DNA of 64,000 bases from Bacteroidales bacterium (GTDB taxonomy: Bacteria; Bacteroidota; Bacteroidia; Bacteroidales; UBA932): assembly GCA_017471045.1 (NCBI GenBank), contig JAFUWZ010000018.1:22046-86045 (forward strand), written 5' to 3'. This document shows, in pieces, positions 50,402-61,076 of this stretch (its first letter is position 1; each line of letters begins with the position of its first letter). The notes under the pieces were generated by a model. It saw only the letters and a list, made by a program, of their open reading frames with translations. It did not search any database and was not told the origin of the DNA. The position numbers and the translations under genes are program-made.

Positions 50402-52729
50402 CTATAGACTGACCGTTTCCTGCAGCGGGGTCCGGTCCGAAGAGGGTCCGGCCTGGATGATGAATTCGCCGGGCTCGACGACTTCTTTCATCTCCCGGTT
50501 GCGCAGGCTGAAAGCCTCCGGACCGAGTTCAAACTCCAGGGTCCGGCTTTCCCCGGCTTTCAGGAAGGCACGCCTGAAGGCTCGCAGTTGCTTGCGTGGC
50601 CGCACCGTAGAGGCCACCGGATCGCTCACATAGACCTGCACGACCTCGTCGCCGTCCCGTTTCCCGGTATTGGTCACGCCGACCGTCACCCGGACCCGGT
50701 TGCCGCCAAGAGGCTCGCAATCCAGCCGGTCGTAGGAGAAGGTCGTATAGCTAAGGCCGTAGCCAAACGCGTACAGCGGCGTAGATGGCAGATCAACATA
50801 GTCGCTTGGGACCGGCAGAGGCTGGTTGTACCAGACCGGCAGCTGGCCGGCCGTGCGCGGCACGGAGACCGGGAGCCGGCCGGCCGGATTGTAATCTCCG
50901 TACAGCACGTCCGCGATGGCCTCACCGCCGGCCTGCCCCGGATAGAATTGCGTCAGGACCGCATCGGCATTCGCCTGCGCCCAGCGCTTGTCCAGCGGAC
51001 GTCCTTCAATATAGACGACTACCATCGGCGTGCCGGTGGCCTTGATCGCCTTGAGCAGGTCCAGCTGCAGGCCCATCAGCTCCAGCGAGGCACGGTCATA
51101 CCCTTCGCCGCACTCCATGTCGCTGAGCGTCTGGCTGTCAACCGTTGCGGCGCCGGTCTCCTTGAAGAGCGTCTTGAAATCGCGGGCGCTCGAACCACCC
51201 ACGAACACGACGGCCACGTTGGAGATCTTGGCGGCCAGCACCGCTTCGGAGAAGTTCTGATGCTTCGTATCCCGGATGGAGCAGCCTTTGGCATAATGCA
51301 CCTTCCCCGCACCGATCTTGGCGACGATGCCCTCCAGGGGGGTGGTGATGTACTCGTCTTTCTGCGGGGCGGTGTAGTCGCCCAGCTGGTTGTAGATCTC
51401 GTCGGCATTGGGGCCGATCACGGCCACATGGTCGGCTTTCGACAGCGGCAGGATGCCGTTGTTCTCCAGCAGGACAATCCCCTCCCGGGCAGCCTGCAGG
51501 GCCGTTTCCGTATGGGCTTCACTGCGCACGACGGACGCATCTTGGGGATCGGCATACGGGTTTTCGAAGAGTCCGAGCCGGAACTTCAACTCCAGCACGC
51601 GGCGCACGGCCGCGTCCAGCACCTTGCGGCTGACCCGGCCGGCTTCCACCTCTTCCACGAGGCGGGCATAGCACTTGGCACCCAGGTCCACATCCACGCC
51701 GGCTTCCAGGGCCTGTTTCGCAGCTTCTTCCGGACCGGCGGCCACGTGGTGGGTCTGAAAGAGTCCGTCGATGCTGAAGAGATCCGAGACGATGAAGCCG
51801 TCAAAGCCCCATTCGCCTCGCAGCACCCCGTCCAGCAACGTACCGTTGGCCGTACTCGGGACCCCGTCGATCGAGTTGTAGGAAGTCATCACCGACAGGG
51901 CGCCCGCATCGATGCCCGCCTTGAAGGTCGGCAGGACATTCTCATACAGGTCCCGGGGACCGATGACCGAAGGGCTGCCATTGTGTCCGCCCGCCGGGAC
52001 GCCGTAGGCCACGAAATGCTTCAGCGTCGAGACCACGCCCTTGTCCCAGCCATTGTGGAGCGGGGACATCCCCCGCACCAGGCCGGAAGCCATCGCCGAC
52101 GTCAGGCAAGGGTCCTCGCCGTAGGTTTCCTCTACACGGGACCAGCGCGGCTCCCGGGCCAGGTCGATGACCGGTCCGTAGGCGATATAAGCCCCGACCG
52201 CCCGCAACTCTTCGGCCACCGAACGGCCGACCTGCTCCATCAGGTCCGGGTCCCAGGTCGCAGCCATCGCGATCCCGGTCGGAAACACCGTCGTACCGAG
52301 GGCCATGTGCCCATGCGGCGCTTCCTCGGCCAGCAGGATGGGGATGCCCAGACGCGTGGAATCGACGGCATAGCGCTGCAGCGCATTGATTGCCGAGATC
52401 GCCGCCGGCGTGTCCAGGCCGTTTTCGAAGGTCTTGCGCGTCCACGGATCCGCGCGGAAGAAGCCCCAGAGCATGCCGCCGTGCTGGTTGCGGACAAAAT
52501 CGACGTAAGCCTCGCTGTAGGTCGCCTCCGTGCCGGAAGTCTTCTCGAACATCGGCCATCCGTAGGGGCAGAGCAGCTGACCGACCTTTTCTTCCGTCGT
52601 CATCTTCGACAGCAGGTCAGCCGCCCGTTTCTCGGGCGAAAGGGCGGGGTTCCGGTAGTCGGAACGCTCCGAACAGGCGGCGGCCAGCAAGACCGCCAGC
52701 AGCACAGGCAAATATCTCAGACGCTTCAT
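50402..52729 (-). CDS. Glycoside hydrolase family 3 lipoprotein (beta-glucosidase, BglX-like)
   Basis: 775 residues. Lipoprotein signal AVLLAAACSE. The catalytic barrel has STLKHFVAYG, the nucleophile in GFIVSDLFSIDGL, and the C-terminal sandwich with VLTQFYPGQAGGEAIADVL, followed by a fibronectin-like domain. The architecture equals periplasmic beta-glucosidases acting on oligosaccharides. Its start overlaps the stop of the GNAT gene upstream (ATGA), an unusual operon with upp. Confidence 0.93.
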   Translation of the reverse strand: MKRLRYLPVLLAVLLAAACSERSDYRNPALSPEKRAADLLSKMTTEEKVGQLLCPYGWPMFEKTSGTEATYSEAYVDFVRNQHGGMLWGFFRADPWTRKTFENGLDTPAAISAINALQRYAVDSTRLGIPILLAEEAPHGHMALGTTVFPTGIAMAATWDPDLMEQVGRSVAEELRAVGAYIAYGPVIDLAREPRWSRVEETYGEDPCLTSAMASGLVRGMSPLHNGWDKGVVSTLKHFVAYGVPAGGHNGSPSVIGPRDLYENVLPTFKAGIDAGALSVMTSYNSIDGVPSTANGTLLDGVLRGEWGFDGFIVSDLFSIDGLFQTHHVAAGPEEAAKQALEAGVDVDLGAKCYARLVEEVEAGRVSRKVLDAAVRRVLELKFRLGLFENPYADPQDASVVRSEAHTETALQAAREGIVLLENNGILPLSKADHVAVIGPNADEIYNQLGDYTAPQKDEYITTPLEGIVAKIGAGKVHYAKGCSIRDTKHQNFSEAVLAAKISNVAVVFVGGSSARDFKTLFKETGAATVDSQTLSDMECGEGYDRASLELMGLQLDLLKAIKATGTPMVVVYIEGRPLDKRWAQANADAVLTQFYPGQAGGEAIADVLYGDYNPAGRLPVSVPRTAGQLPVWYNQPLPVPSDYVDLPSTPLYAFGYGLSYTTFSYDRLDCEPLGGNRVRVTVGVTNTGKRDGDEVVQVYVSDPVASTVRPRKQLRAFRRAFLKAGESRTLEFELGPEAFSLRNREMKEVVEPGEFIIQAGPSSDRTPLQETVSL

Positions 52730-53220
52730 AAGTCGATAGCCATGATGTAATCATTCATATAGTATCCTTTCCCGATCGGGAAATCCCCGCTGCGGTCTTT
52801 ATGCATCCCGAGATGCTCGTAGAAAGGGACCGCCGGGTTGGAGCGGTTGACATTGAGTTCCAGCCTGGGCCGGCCGGAAGAGAGCTCCCGGACATAGTCC
52901 GCGACCGTTTCGAAAAGCCGGCGGCCCAGACCGCTGCCCTGACAGGCCGGCATCACGTAGAGTTTCTCCAGATGAAAGCGCTCCCGCCCGTCTGAGGTCT
53001 GGCCGTCCCGCCGGACGGAGGCATACCCCCGTCCCTCGTCGAGGAAGAAGACATTCCCTTCTTCCAGCATCTGCCGGCGAAGGCTCTCTTCAGCGTACAT
53101 CCAGTCCATCATATAGTCCATCTGCTCCGGACTGAGGATCTCCCGGTAGGTCTGGCGGAAGACGACGCCGGCCATCGCCCGGATGACGGGAATGTCATCT
53201 GTGGTCGCTCTACGGATCAT
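52726..53220 (-). CDS. GNAT family N-acetyltransferase
   Basis: 164 residues. MIRRATTDDIPVIRAMA is a typical GNAT N-terminus; the acetyl-CoA loop is PACQGSGLGRRLFE, and ELNVNRSNPAVPFYEHLGM ends the fold. Substrate unknown. It sits 11 bases after upp and overlaps the GH3 gene by four bases, so the three are one transcription unit. Confidence 0.88.
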   Translation of the reverse strand: MIRRATTDDIPVIRAMAGVVFRQTYREILSPEQMDYMMDWMYAEESLRRQMLEEGNVFFLDEGRGYASVRRDGQTSDGRERFHLEKLYVMPACQGSGLGRRLFETVADYVRELSSGRPRLELNVNRSNPAVPFYEHLGMHKDRSGDFPIGKGYYMNDYIMAIDL

Positions 53221-53231
53221 GATTCGTATAT

Positions 53232-53861
53232 TTACTTGGTACCGAAGATGCGGTCGCCGGCATCTCCCAGTCCGGGGACGATGTAGGCGTTTTCATTGAG
53301 GTGGTCGTCCACCGCCGCGACGAAGATGTCCACATCGGGGTGGGCCTCCTGCACCTTGGCGATGCCTTCCGGCACGGCGACCAGGCACATCAGCTTGATG
53401 TGGGTACAGCCCCGCTTCTTGAGCATCGTAAGGGCGTCGCAGGCGCTGCCGCCAGTGGCCAGCATCGGATCCGTCACGATCACCAGGCGATCCTGGATAT
53501 CCTCCGGCAGTTTGCAGTAATACTCGACCGGCTCATGAGTCTGCTCGTTGCGGTACAGGCCGATATGGCCGACCTTGGCGACGGGGACCAAGGTGAGCAG
53601 GCCATCCACCATGCCGAGACCGGCGCGCAGGATCGGAACGATCGCCAGTTTGCGGCCAGACACTCTCCTGGCAGTCATCTTGCAGATCGGGGTCTCGATC
53701 TCAATCTCGTCGAGCGGCAGGTCGCGGGTGATCTCATAACCCATCAGCAGCGAAATCTCTTTCAGGAGTTCACGGAAGTCTTTGGATCCGGTTTCGATTT
53801 TTCGCATGATACTCAGCTTGTGCTGGACCATCGGGTGATCAATTACGTGGAGTTGACTCAT
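53232..53861 (-). CDS. upp: Uracil phosphoribosyltransferase
   Basis: Salvages uracil to UMP with PRPP. 209 residues. PRPP-binding [17 protein letters not shown], and the uracil-binding C-terminus [16 protein letters not shown]. The N-terminus [16 protein letters not shown] is conserved. A -7 box TAATTTTG lies at 53889-53882 on the minus strand. Confidence 0.97.
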   Translation of the reverse strand: MSQLHVIDHPMVQHKLSIMRKIETGSKDFRELLKEISLLMGYEITRDLPLDEIEIETPICKMTARRVSGRKLAIVPILRAGLGMVDGLLTLVPVAKVGHIGLYRNEQTHEPVEYYCKLPEDIQDRLVIVTDPMLATGGSACDALTMLKKRGCTHIKLMCLVAVPEGIAKVQEAHPDVDIFVAAVDDHLNENAYIVPGLGDAGDRIFGTK

Positions 53862-53881
53862 AATATCAGAGTTTGATTATA

Positions 53882-53889
53882 CAAAATTA
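53882..53889 (-). promoter_or_regulatory. -7 element of the upp promoter
   Basis: TAATTTTG on the minus strand, 20 bases before the upp start, in the 68-base divergent gap to the RelA/SpoT gene. Confidence 0.5.
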
Positions 53890-53929
53890 GCCAAAAAAAG
53901 ACTAAAAAAGACTATCTTTATGCCTGATT

Positions 53930-55804
53930 ATGGAAAAAACTATTCAAGAGCAGATCGACCGCGCCGCCCGGCACGTATTCGACGTGATGAAGCCGCGGGT
54001 CACAGCGGAAGACCTGCAACGTATCCAGAACGCTTATGCCCTGGCCGCCGAGGCCCACAAAGGACAGAAACGCAATACGGGACAACCCTACATCATCCAC
54101 CCCATCGCCGTGGCGGCCATCACGGCCGAGGAGCTCGAGCTGGACGCCAACACCGTCATCGCCGCCTTCCTCCACGACGTCGTCGAGGACACCCCTTACA
54201 CGGTCGACGACATCCGGGCGCGTTTCGGAGACGACGTAGCCTTCATCGTGGATGCCGTCACCAAGCGCAAAAAGGAGAAATACGAGAACACCAAGCAGGT
54301 GGACAACTACAAGCAGATCCTGGACTCCGTCCACTACGACATCCGGGCCCTGCTCGTCAAGCTCAGCGACCGCCTGCATAACATGCGCACCCTGTATGGG
54401 ATGCGGCCCGACAAGCAGATGAAGATCGCCGGCGAGACGGATTTCTTCTATGCGCCCCTGGCCGGACGCCTGGGCCTGTACCGGGTCAAGTCCGAGCTGG
54501 AGAACCTCTCTTTCCAGTTCCGCTGCCCGCGGGATTATGAGATCATCCGGGAGCAACTCGACCAGGACAAGGAGCACACGGCCGCAGCCGTGAAGGTATT
54601 CGCCGACAAGATCGGCGGGATCCTCGCCGACAAGGGCCTGGACGCGCGCCTGGACATCCGCTATCGCAAGCCCTACAGCATCTGGCGCGACATGAAGGAG
54701 GGCAACTGCGACTTTTCGCACGTCCCCTTCAAGCACTACGTGCGCGTCATCTACCAGCCGATGAGGCAGTGGATCGACAACGACACGGTCGAAAAAGATA
54801 CGGCCCTGTATATCTATTCGGTGCTGGCCAAGCACTTCAAGGAGCGCCCGGGGAGCCTCTACAACTACATCGACAACCCCAAGGACAACGGCTACCAGAG
54901 TTTCCACGTCAAATTCCTCAACCAGGCCGGCGCTTGGGAAGAGTTGCACATCGGCTCTGAGCGCATGCACCGCAATGCCAGGCTGGGCTGCGTGGTGGAG
55001 CGTGGCGAGACCTGGCTGGAGCGCTTCAAGACCGTCCTGCAGAACCTGGCGGACGACAGCGACTCCTTCCTGTTCATGGAGGGCGTCAGCACGTCCCTGT
55101 ACAACGAGGACATCATTGCCTTCACCCCCAAGGGCAAGGGCATCATCCTCCCGAAAGGCGCGACGGCGCTCGACTTCGCCTACGAGGTCCACACCGACAT
55201 CGGCGAACGGGCCCAGTATGCGCGCGTCAACGGCAAACTCTGTCCCCTGCGGACCGAACTGCACCGGGGCGACTGCGTGGAGATCGGCGTCAGCGATGCC
55301 GTTTCGCCCAAGGCGGAATGGCTCGACTTCGCAAAGACCTTCAAGGCGCGCCGACGCCTGCACGAACTGCTCAAGCACCAAGGCGAAGCGGCATTCACGC
55401 GCTGCCCCGTCTGCCATCCCCTGCCCGGCGACGACGTCGTCGGCTTCAAGGGCGAAGACGGCCTGCTGATGCTCCACAACCGCCACTGCCCCGAGGCCAT
55501 CAAACTCGCCTCCGAAAACGGCGACGCTATCGTCTCCGCCTCCTTCCCGGAGCATCCCGACCTGACCTACCCGGTCCGGATCAAGATCACCGCCATCGAC
55601 CGCTACCACCTGCTGCACGACATCATCGACTGCTTCACGGAAGAGCGGCACCTCTCCATGGACAAGATCGGCACCGTCACCCAGGACCAGATCGTCGACT
55701 GCCTCATCGACTTCCAGGTCCACTCCGCCGACGAGTTCTACCAAGTCATCAAAAGCATCTCCTCCATCCCCGGCATCGACGAGGTCCAGCGGATCCTGCT
55801 CTGA
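53930..55804 (+). CDS. RelA/SpoT homologue, hydrolase intact, synthetase eroded (SpoT-like)
   Basis: 624 residues. The HD hydrolase domain is complete: HPIAVAAI (H57), FLHDVVEDTPY (HD 82-83, ED 86-87) and LSDRLHNMRTL. In the synthetase domain the ATP-binding lysines are altered (YRKPYSIWRDMK), the Mg-binding Asp position reads HVPFKHYVRVIY, and the ExQIRT-like motif reads WEELHIGSERMH, so synthesis is unlikely. TGS (LPKGATALDFAYEVHTDIG) and an ACT-like domain (IKITAIDRYHLLHDIID) follow. It would mainly degrade (p)ppGpp. A second homologue begins at 63404. Confidence 0.93.
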   Translation: MEKTIQEQIDRAARHVFDVMKPRVTAEDLQRIQNAYALAAEAHKGQKRNTGQPYIIHPIAVAAITAEELELDANTVIAAFLHDVVEDTPYTVDDIRARFGDDVAFIVDAVTKRKKEKYENTKQVDNYKQILDSVHYDIRALLVKLSDRLHNMRTLYGMRPDKQMKIAGETDFFYAPLAGRLGLYRVKSELENLSFQFRCPRDYEIIREQLDQDKEHTAAAVKVFADKIGGILADKGLDARLDIRYRKPYSIWRDMKEGNCDFSHVPFKHYVRVIYQPMRQWIDNDTVEKDTALYIYSVLAKHFKERPGSLYNYIDNPKDNGYQSFHVKFLNQAGAWEELHIGSERMHRNARLGCVVERGETWLERFKTVLQNLADDSDSFLFMEGVSTSLYNEDIIAFTPKGKGIILPKGATALDFAYEVHTDIGERAQYARVNGKLCPLRTELHRGDCVEIGVSDAVSPKAEWLDFAKTFKARRRLHELLKHQGEAAFTRCPVCHPLPGDDVVGFKGEDGLLMLHNRHCPEAIKLASENGDAIVSASFPEHPDLTYPVRIKITAIDRYHLLHDIIDCFTEERHLSMDKIGTVTQDQIVDCLIDFQVHSADEFYQVIKSISSIPGIDEVQRILL

Positions 55805-55866
55805 GCCGCGTCGCCGGCATCATCTTCCTCCAGTCGTTTTCATCCTTTCAATCAGATCTTCCTCCA

Positions 55867-58221
55867 GTGTTTTCGGGTAAAATACACACCATTCAAGCCC
55901 TGCTCCTGACCGGTCTCCTGACCGCCTGCGCGGCCGGGAGCGAAGGGCATTATGCCGATTTTGTGGACACCTCGGTCGGGGTGATCGACAAGGGGGCGTC
56001 GAACTGCGTGATCGGACCGATGCTTCCCTACGGCAGCATCAATCCTTCGCCGCAGAGCCGGAAGGGCACCAGCGACGGTTACAAGCCGTCCGAACCCATC
56101 CGGGGCTTCGGCCAGCTGCATGTCAGCGGCACCGGCTGGCCCACTTACGGCAATTTCCTGATCTCCCCCATGACGGGACTCGAAACGGACCTGCTCGCGC
56201 ACGAATCGGAGCACAAGGACCTCGTCACCAAGCCCTACCTTTTCTCCACGCAGCTGGAGCGTTACGGCATCCGGGTCGAGGTCTCCCCCGCCCATTACAG
56301 CGCGATGTACCGCCTGACCTTCCCGGCCTCGGAGCAGGCCAGCATCGTATTCGACGCGATCCACTCCATTGCCGGGGATATCTTCCCCAAGGCCGCCAAG
56401 ACCGTGATCAGCGGCGAATCGCAGATCGACCCGGAAACGGGGACCATCCGGATGCGGGTCGAGATGATCGGCGGCTGGCCCGAGCAGCCCCACCAGCTCT
56501 GGTGCATAGCCAAACTCGACCGGCGCGACTGGAGCGAATACGGCACCTGGTCCGCCGAGGAATACGGTTCCAAGGAGCGCAAAGGCATCGCGGCCGCCGG
56601 TCAGGCCGAACTGGACCTGCCGCACCACGACCTCGCCTTCAACTACAGCCGCTACCCCGGCCGGACGCAGATCGAAGCCATCCCCGGTTGCAACGATCAC
56701 GTCGGTTCGTACTGCAGTTTCAACACCCGGGAGGACGGGCAGGTCCTGCTCAAGCTGGCCACCTCCTTCGTCAGCTTCGAACACGCCGAGGCCCTGCTGG
56801 ACGCTGAGATTCCGGACTGGGACTTCGACCGCGTCCGCGAAAACGCCCGCCGTGCCTGGGACCGCAAGCTCGCCACGGTGCGCATCAAGGCCCTCAGCGA
56901 AGAAGACCGGACACTGTTTTACACCAACCTGTACCGCTTCTTCACCTTCGCCCACGACCGGACACTCGACCGGCCCGGCGTCCGGGTGGACCGTCGCCTG
57001 GCGTGCAGGATCCTGGATGGCAAGCCGCTGCGCAAAGACGCAGCCGGACAGCTCCTGAAGCCCTGGTGGGACGACAACTACGCCTACTGGGACACCTTCC
57101 GCACCGTCTATCCCCTGCTCACGCTGCTCGATGAAGACTGCTACCGCACCAATGTCCAGGCCCTGATCGATCGCTTCGAGACCCGCGGCGGCGTCTGGGA
57201 CTCCTTCGTCGCCGGTACGGACCGCAAGTCCGACCAGGGCGGCAACAACGTGGACTGCCTGCTCACAGACGGCTACGTCAAGGGTATTCCCGGCATCGAC
57301 TGGGAGCGGGCCTGGGCCATCGTCCGGCACGACGCCGACTCCCTGCGCCTCGGCCACGAACAGGACGGGGACGACGGCGCCCACCTGCGCTACAAGGAAC
57401 TGGGCTGGATCCCGGCCTGCCTGATGAGCTCGTCGCAGACGCTCGAATTCGCCTACAACGACTGGTGCGCCGCGCAGATGGCCGACGGACTGGGCCACAC
57501 GGAAGACGCGCAGCGCTATCTGGCGCGCAGCCGCGGCTGGGAGCAGCTCTGGAATCCCGAGCTTGAGAGCAAGGAGTACAAGGGCTTCATCGACGCCCGC
57601 AATGCGGACGGGACCTTCCTCTTCCTTGATCCTGCGAAATGGAACGGTTCCTGGGTCTCCCCCTTCTATGAGGGCAAGACCTGGACCTACAGTTATTATG
57701 TGCCCCACGACATGCCGCGCCTGATCGAGTTGATGGGCGGCCCCGAAGCGTTCGTGGAGCGGCTCAACTACGGCTACGCCCACAAACTCACGGAGTACGA
57801 CAACGAGCCCGGCTTCCTCACCCTGCGGGCGTTCACCGAGGCCGGACGGCCCGAACTCTCCTCCTGGTGGGCGCACAAGCTGATGAACGAGAAATTCACC
57901 CTCAAGGGCTACCCCGACAACGAGGATACCGGATCGATGGGCTCCTGGTACGCCTTCTGCGCGCTGGGGCTCTTCCCCAACGCCGGGCAGGACTTCTACT
58001 ACCTCAACGCGCCCAAATACACCCGGGCCGTCATCCGCCTGCCCCACGGACGCAGGCTGGTCATCAAGGCCGACGCCGCCCGCGAGAAAGTCTGCATCCG
58101 TTCCTGCACGTTCCGCGGCCGGCCGGTCACGGACAGCCGGATTCCGCACCGGCAGCTCCTGCGGGGCGGCACGCTCCGCATGCAGCTCGACACCCTTGAC
58201 TTTCATCCCGACGCGAAATGA
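55867..58221 (+). CDS. Glycoside hydrolase family 92 lipoprotein (alpha-1,2-mannosidase)
   Basis: 784 residues from a GTG start, chosen because it gives a lipoprotein signal (LLLTGLLTACAAG) directly upstream of the mature domain. GH92 landmarks: YADFVDTSVGV, GFGQLHVSGTGWPTYG, the catalytic-acid region RYKELGWIPACL, and the metal/base region YPDNEDTGSMGSWYAFCALGLFP. These are Ca-dependent exo-mannosidases acting on N-glycans. No ATG is available before the signal, so GTG is likely real. The stop overlaps the gmhA start (ATGA). Confidence 0.9.
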   Translation: MFSGKIHTIQALLLTGLLTACAAGSEGHYADFVDTSVGVIDKGASNCVIGPMLPYGSINPSPQSRKGTSDGYKPSEPIRGFGQLHVSGTGWPTYGNFLISPMTGLETDLLAHESEHKDLVTKPYLFSTQLERYGIRVEVSPAHYSAMYRLTFPASEQASIVFDAIHSIAGDIFPKAAKTVISGESQIDPETGTIRMRVEMIGGWPEQPHQLWCIAKLDRRDWSEYGTWSAEEYGSKERKGIAAAGQAELDLPHHDLAFNYSRYPGRTQIEAIPGCNDHVGSYCSFNTREDGQVLLKLATSFVSFEHAEALLDAEIPDWDFDRVRENARRAWDRKLATVRIKALSEEDRTLFYTNLYRFFTFAHDRTLDRPGVRVDRRLACRILDGKPLRKDAAGQLLKPWWDDNYAYWDTFRTVYPLLTLLDEDCYRTNVQALIDRFETRGGVWDSFVAGTDRKSDQGGNNVDCLLTDGYVKGIPGIDWERAWAIVRHDADSLRLGHEQDGDDGAHLRYKELGWIPACLMSSSQTLEFAYNDWCAAQMADGLGHTEDAQRYLARSRGWEQLWNPELESKEYKGFIDARNADGTFLFLDPAKWNGSWVSPFYEGKTWTYSYYVPHDMPRLIELMGGPEAFVERLNYGYAHKLTEYDNEPGFLTLRAFTEAGRPELSSWWAHKLMNEKFTLKGYPDNEDTGSMGSWYAFCALGLFPNAGQDFYYLNAPKYTRAVIRLPHGRRLVIKADAAREKVCIRSCTFRGRPVTDSRIPHRQLLRGGTLRMQLDTLDFHPDAK

Positions 58222-58862
58222 TCCCTGAACCCTACCGCCATCTCGACACCCTGATCGGACGCTATCCCGTCCTGGCCCCGAACCGCGATGCGATTGCCCA
58301 AGCTTTCGAACTTATGGCATGCTGCTATGAAACAGGCGGACAACTGCTGATCGCCGGAAACGGCGGATCGGCCGCGGACGCCGGCCACATCGTCGGCGAG
58401 CTGATGAAATCATTCTGCCGCCCCCGGCCGATGCCGGAAGCCTTCCGGCAAGCCGTCCTGGAAGCCGACCCTGTCCTGGGCCGGCGCCTCGGCGAAGGTC
58501 TGCAGCAAGGCTTGCCGGCCCTGGCTCTGGGCGCTCACACCGCCCTCGCAACGGCCTGGACCAACGACTGCGACCCGGACCTGGTCTATGCCCAGCAAGT
58601 CGCCGGCTACGGCCATGAAGGAGATGTCCTGCTCGCCCTGTCCACCTCCGGCAACAGTACCAACATCCTCTGCGCCGCACTCGCCGCCCGGGCCAAGGGC
58701 CTCCGGGTGATCGGCCTGACCGGCGCGCACGGCGGCCGCCTGGCCGAAAAAACCGACTGCTGCATCCGGGTCCCCGAGACGGAGACCTACAAGGTACAGG
58801 AATTGCATCTGCCCGTGTATCATTGCCTCTGCCTGATGTTGGAAGAAGCCTTTTTCGCCTAG
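58218..58862 (+). CDS. gmhA: SIS-domain phosphoheptose isomerase (GmhA-like)
   Basis: 214 residues. The sugar isomerase domain has [33 protein letters not shown] and the C-terminal [13 protein letters not shown]. It would convert sedoheptulose 7-phosphate to D-glycero-D-manno-heptose 7-phosphate for LPS core. Length and zinc-site residues fit GmhA, but SIS proteins of similar size exist with other substrates. Overlaps GH92 upstream and is one base from uvrB downstream. Confidence 0.8.
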   Translation: MIPEPYRHLDTLIGRYPVLAPNRDAIAQAFELMACCYETGGQLLIAGNGGSAADAGHIVGELMKSFCRPRPMPEAFRQAVLEADPVLGRRLGEGLQQGLPALALGAHTALATAWTNDCDPDLVYAQQVAGYGHEGDVLLALSTSGNSTNILCAALAARAKGLRVIGLTGAHGGRLAEKTDCCIRVPETETYKVQELHLPVYHCLCLMLEEAFFA

Positions 58863-58863
58863 C

Positions 58864-61047
58864 ATGAAGTTCAAGATCGAGTCCAGTTACCAGCCCTCCG
58901 GCGACCAGCCCGAGGCCATCGAACAGCTCTGCCGCGCCCTCGAACAAGGCGTGGGAGACGTTACGCTGCTCGGCGTCACGGGATCCGGCAAGACCTTCAC
59001 GATGGCCAACGTGATCGAACGGCTCCAGCGTCCCGCCCTGATCCTGAGCCACAACAAGACCCTTGCAGCCCAGCTCTACGGCGAATTCAAGTCTTTCTTC
59101 CCCAACAACGCCGTCGAATATTTCGTCTCCTACTACGATTACTACCAGCCGGAAGCCTACATCCCGGCGAGCGACACCTATATCGAGAAGGACCTAAGCA
59201 TCAACGACCAGGTCGAGAAACTGCGCCTGAGCGCCGCCAGCGCCCTGATGAGCGGCCGGCGGGACGTGATCGTGGTTTCCTCAGTCTCCTGCCTCTACGG
59301 CATCGGCAACCCGGAAGACTTCCACGCCCAGACCACCACGGTCCGGCGCGGCGAGCGGCGCAGCCTCACGGGCCTGCTGTACCAGCTCGTGGACGCCCTC
59401 TATTCCCGGACGGAGACGGAATTTACCCGGGGCACCTTCCGCGTACGCGGCGACACGGTGGACGTGTACCTGAGCGGCGCGGACGATGCGATCCGCATCG
59501 AATTCTTCGGCGACGAGATCGACGGGATCAGCGTGATCGACCCGGTCACGGGCGCCCGCATCGAGTCCGTCGATCAGATCAACATCTACCCCGCCCGCAA
59601 CTTCGTCACCACCAAGGAACGCGGCATCAAGGCCGTGAGCCAGATCCAGGACGATCTCGTCACACAGCTCCGGTATTTCGAGGAGACCGGCAAAACGCTC
59701 GAAGCCAAGCGCCTCAAGCAGCGGGTCGAATACGACCTGGAGATGATCAAGGAGATGGGCTACTGCCCGGGCATCGAAAACTACTCGCGCTACTTCGACG
59801 GGCGCAAGCCGGGACAGCGTCCCTTCTGCCTGATCGACTATTTTCCCAAGGATTTCATTACTTTCATCGACGAGAGCCACGTCACGCTGCCGCAGGTCCA
59901 TGCGATGTACGGCGGCGACCACAGCCGCAAATCGGTGCTGGTCGAATACGGATTCCGCCTTCCGGCGGCCTCCGACAACCGTCCCCTGACCTTCGAGGAA
60001 TTCGAGGCGATCACCGGCCAGAAGGTCTATGTCAGCGCCACGCCTTCCGACTACGAGCTTGAGAAGTCCGAAGGGCTGGTCGTCGAGCAGGTGGTCCGCC
60101 CCACCGGCCTGCTGGACCCGCCCATCGAGGTCCGTCCGATCGAGCATCAGGTGGACGACCTGGTCGAAGAGATCCGCACCCGGGCCGAACGGGACGAGCG
60201 CACCCTGGTCACGACGCTGACCAAGCGCATGGCCGAGGTACTGGCCGATGACCTCCCCAAGATCGGCATCCGCTGCCGATACATCCACTCCGACGTGGAC
60301 ACGTCCGAGCGCGTCGAGATCATTGAGGACTTCAAGAACGGCCTCTTCGACGTACTGATCGGGGTCAACCTCCTGCGCGAGGGCCTGGACATCCCGACCG
60401 TCTCGCTTGTCGCCATCCTGGATGCCGACAAGGACGGATTCCTGCGGACGACCAAGGCCCTGACTCAGACGGCCGGACGCGCCGCGCGCAACGTCAACGG
60501 CCTCGTCATCATGTACGCCGACCAGATCACCCAGTCGATGGAAGCGACCATCCGGGAGACCGACCGACGAAGGACCAAACAAATGGCCTACAACAAGTTG
60601 CATAACATCACGCCGACGCAGGTGGAGGTGCGCAGCAACATCCTGGCCCTTGAGATGGCGGACCCGTCCCGCGGACGGCAGCGCAATCCCGTCCTGGCCA
60701 ACTCGCCCAGCGGTCGTGTCAGCGCGGCCAATTCGGTGGACGCCCCGACCTATGTCCCCAGCCCGAGCGAACTCGGCCGCGGAAGTGTCACCGTCGGCTT
60801 CGGCCACGACGCTCGGAGAGAAGGAAACAGCGCCTATGTGGACGGCTATATCAGTGCCGACCTGGCCGCCGTCCTGCAGGATCCCGTCATCCGTGCGATG
60901 GACCGGTCGCAGGTCGAAAAGATGATCGAGGAATCCAAGCGCAAGATGAAGGCGGCCGCCGCCGAACTGGACTTCACGGCCGCTGCAAAATACCGCGACG
61001 AGATGTGGGCCCTGCAGCAATACCTCAAAGTCTGGAAAGAAGCGTGA
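58864..61047 (+). CDS. uvrB: Excinuclease ABC subunit B
   Basis: DNA-damage recognition helicase of nucleotide excision repair. 727 residues against about 670-680 in most bacteria. [15 protein letters not shown] (Walker A), YYQPEAYIP (beta-hairpin), [11 protein letters not shown] (Walker B), and [25 protein letters not shown] (helicase). A UVR domain for UvrC binding is at the C-terminus ([16 protein letters not shown]). The extra length is a Ser/Gly/Pro-containing linker (about 600-670) between helicase and UVR domains. Downstream of gmhA, probably the same transcript. Confidence 0.97.
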   Translation: MKFKIESSYQPSGDQPEAIEQLCRALEQGVGDVTLLGVTGSGKTFTMANVIERLQRPALILSHNKTLAAQLYGEFKSFFPNNAVEYFVSYYDYYQPEAYIPASDTYIEKDLSINDQVEKLRLSAASALMSGRRDVIVVSSVSCLYGIGNPEDFHAQTTTVRRGERRSLTGLLYQLVDALYSRTETEFTRGTFRVRGDTVDVYLSGADDAIRIEFFGDEIDGISVIDPVTGARIESVDQINIYPARNFVTTKERGIKAVSQIQDDLVTQLRYFEETGKTLEAKRLKQRVEYDLEMIKEMGYCPGIENYSRYFDGRKPGQRPFCLIDYFPKDFITFIDESHVTLPQVHAMYGGDHSRKSVLVEYGFRLPAASDNRPLTFEEFEAITGQKVYVSATPSDYELEKSEGLVVEQVVRPTGLLDPPIEVRPIEHQVDDLVEEIRTRAERDERTLVTTLTKRMAEVLADDLPKIGIRCRYIHSDVDTSERVEIIEDFKNGLFDVLIGVNLLREGLDIPTVSLVAILDADKDGFLRTTKALTQTAGRAARNVNGLVIMYADQITQSMEATIRETDRRRTKQMAYNKLHNITPTQVEVRSNILALEMADPSRGRQRNPVLANSPSGRVSAANSVDAPTYVPSPSELGRGSVTVGFGHDARREGNSAYVDGYISADLAAVLQDPVIRAMDRSQVEKMIEESKRKMKAAAAELDFTAAAKYRDEMWALQQYLKVWKEA

Positions 61048-61076
61048 TTGTATTCTTTTTTTGTTAAATTCGCAGT

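Noticed and set aside
53918-55744. A 608-codon open frame on the minus strand
   Set aside because: Antisense to the SpoT-like gene, shadow of high third-position GC.
55852-58206. A 784-codon open frame on the minus strand
   Set aside because: It is fully antisense to the GH92 gene, whose catalytic motifs are intact.
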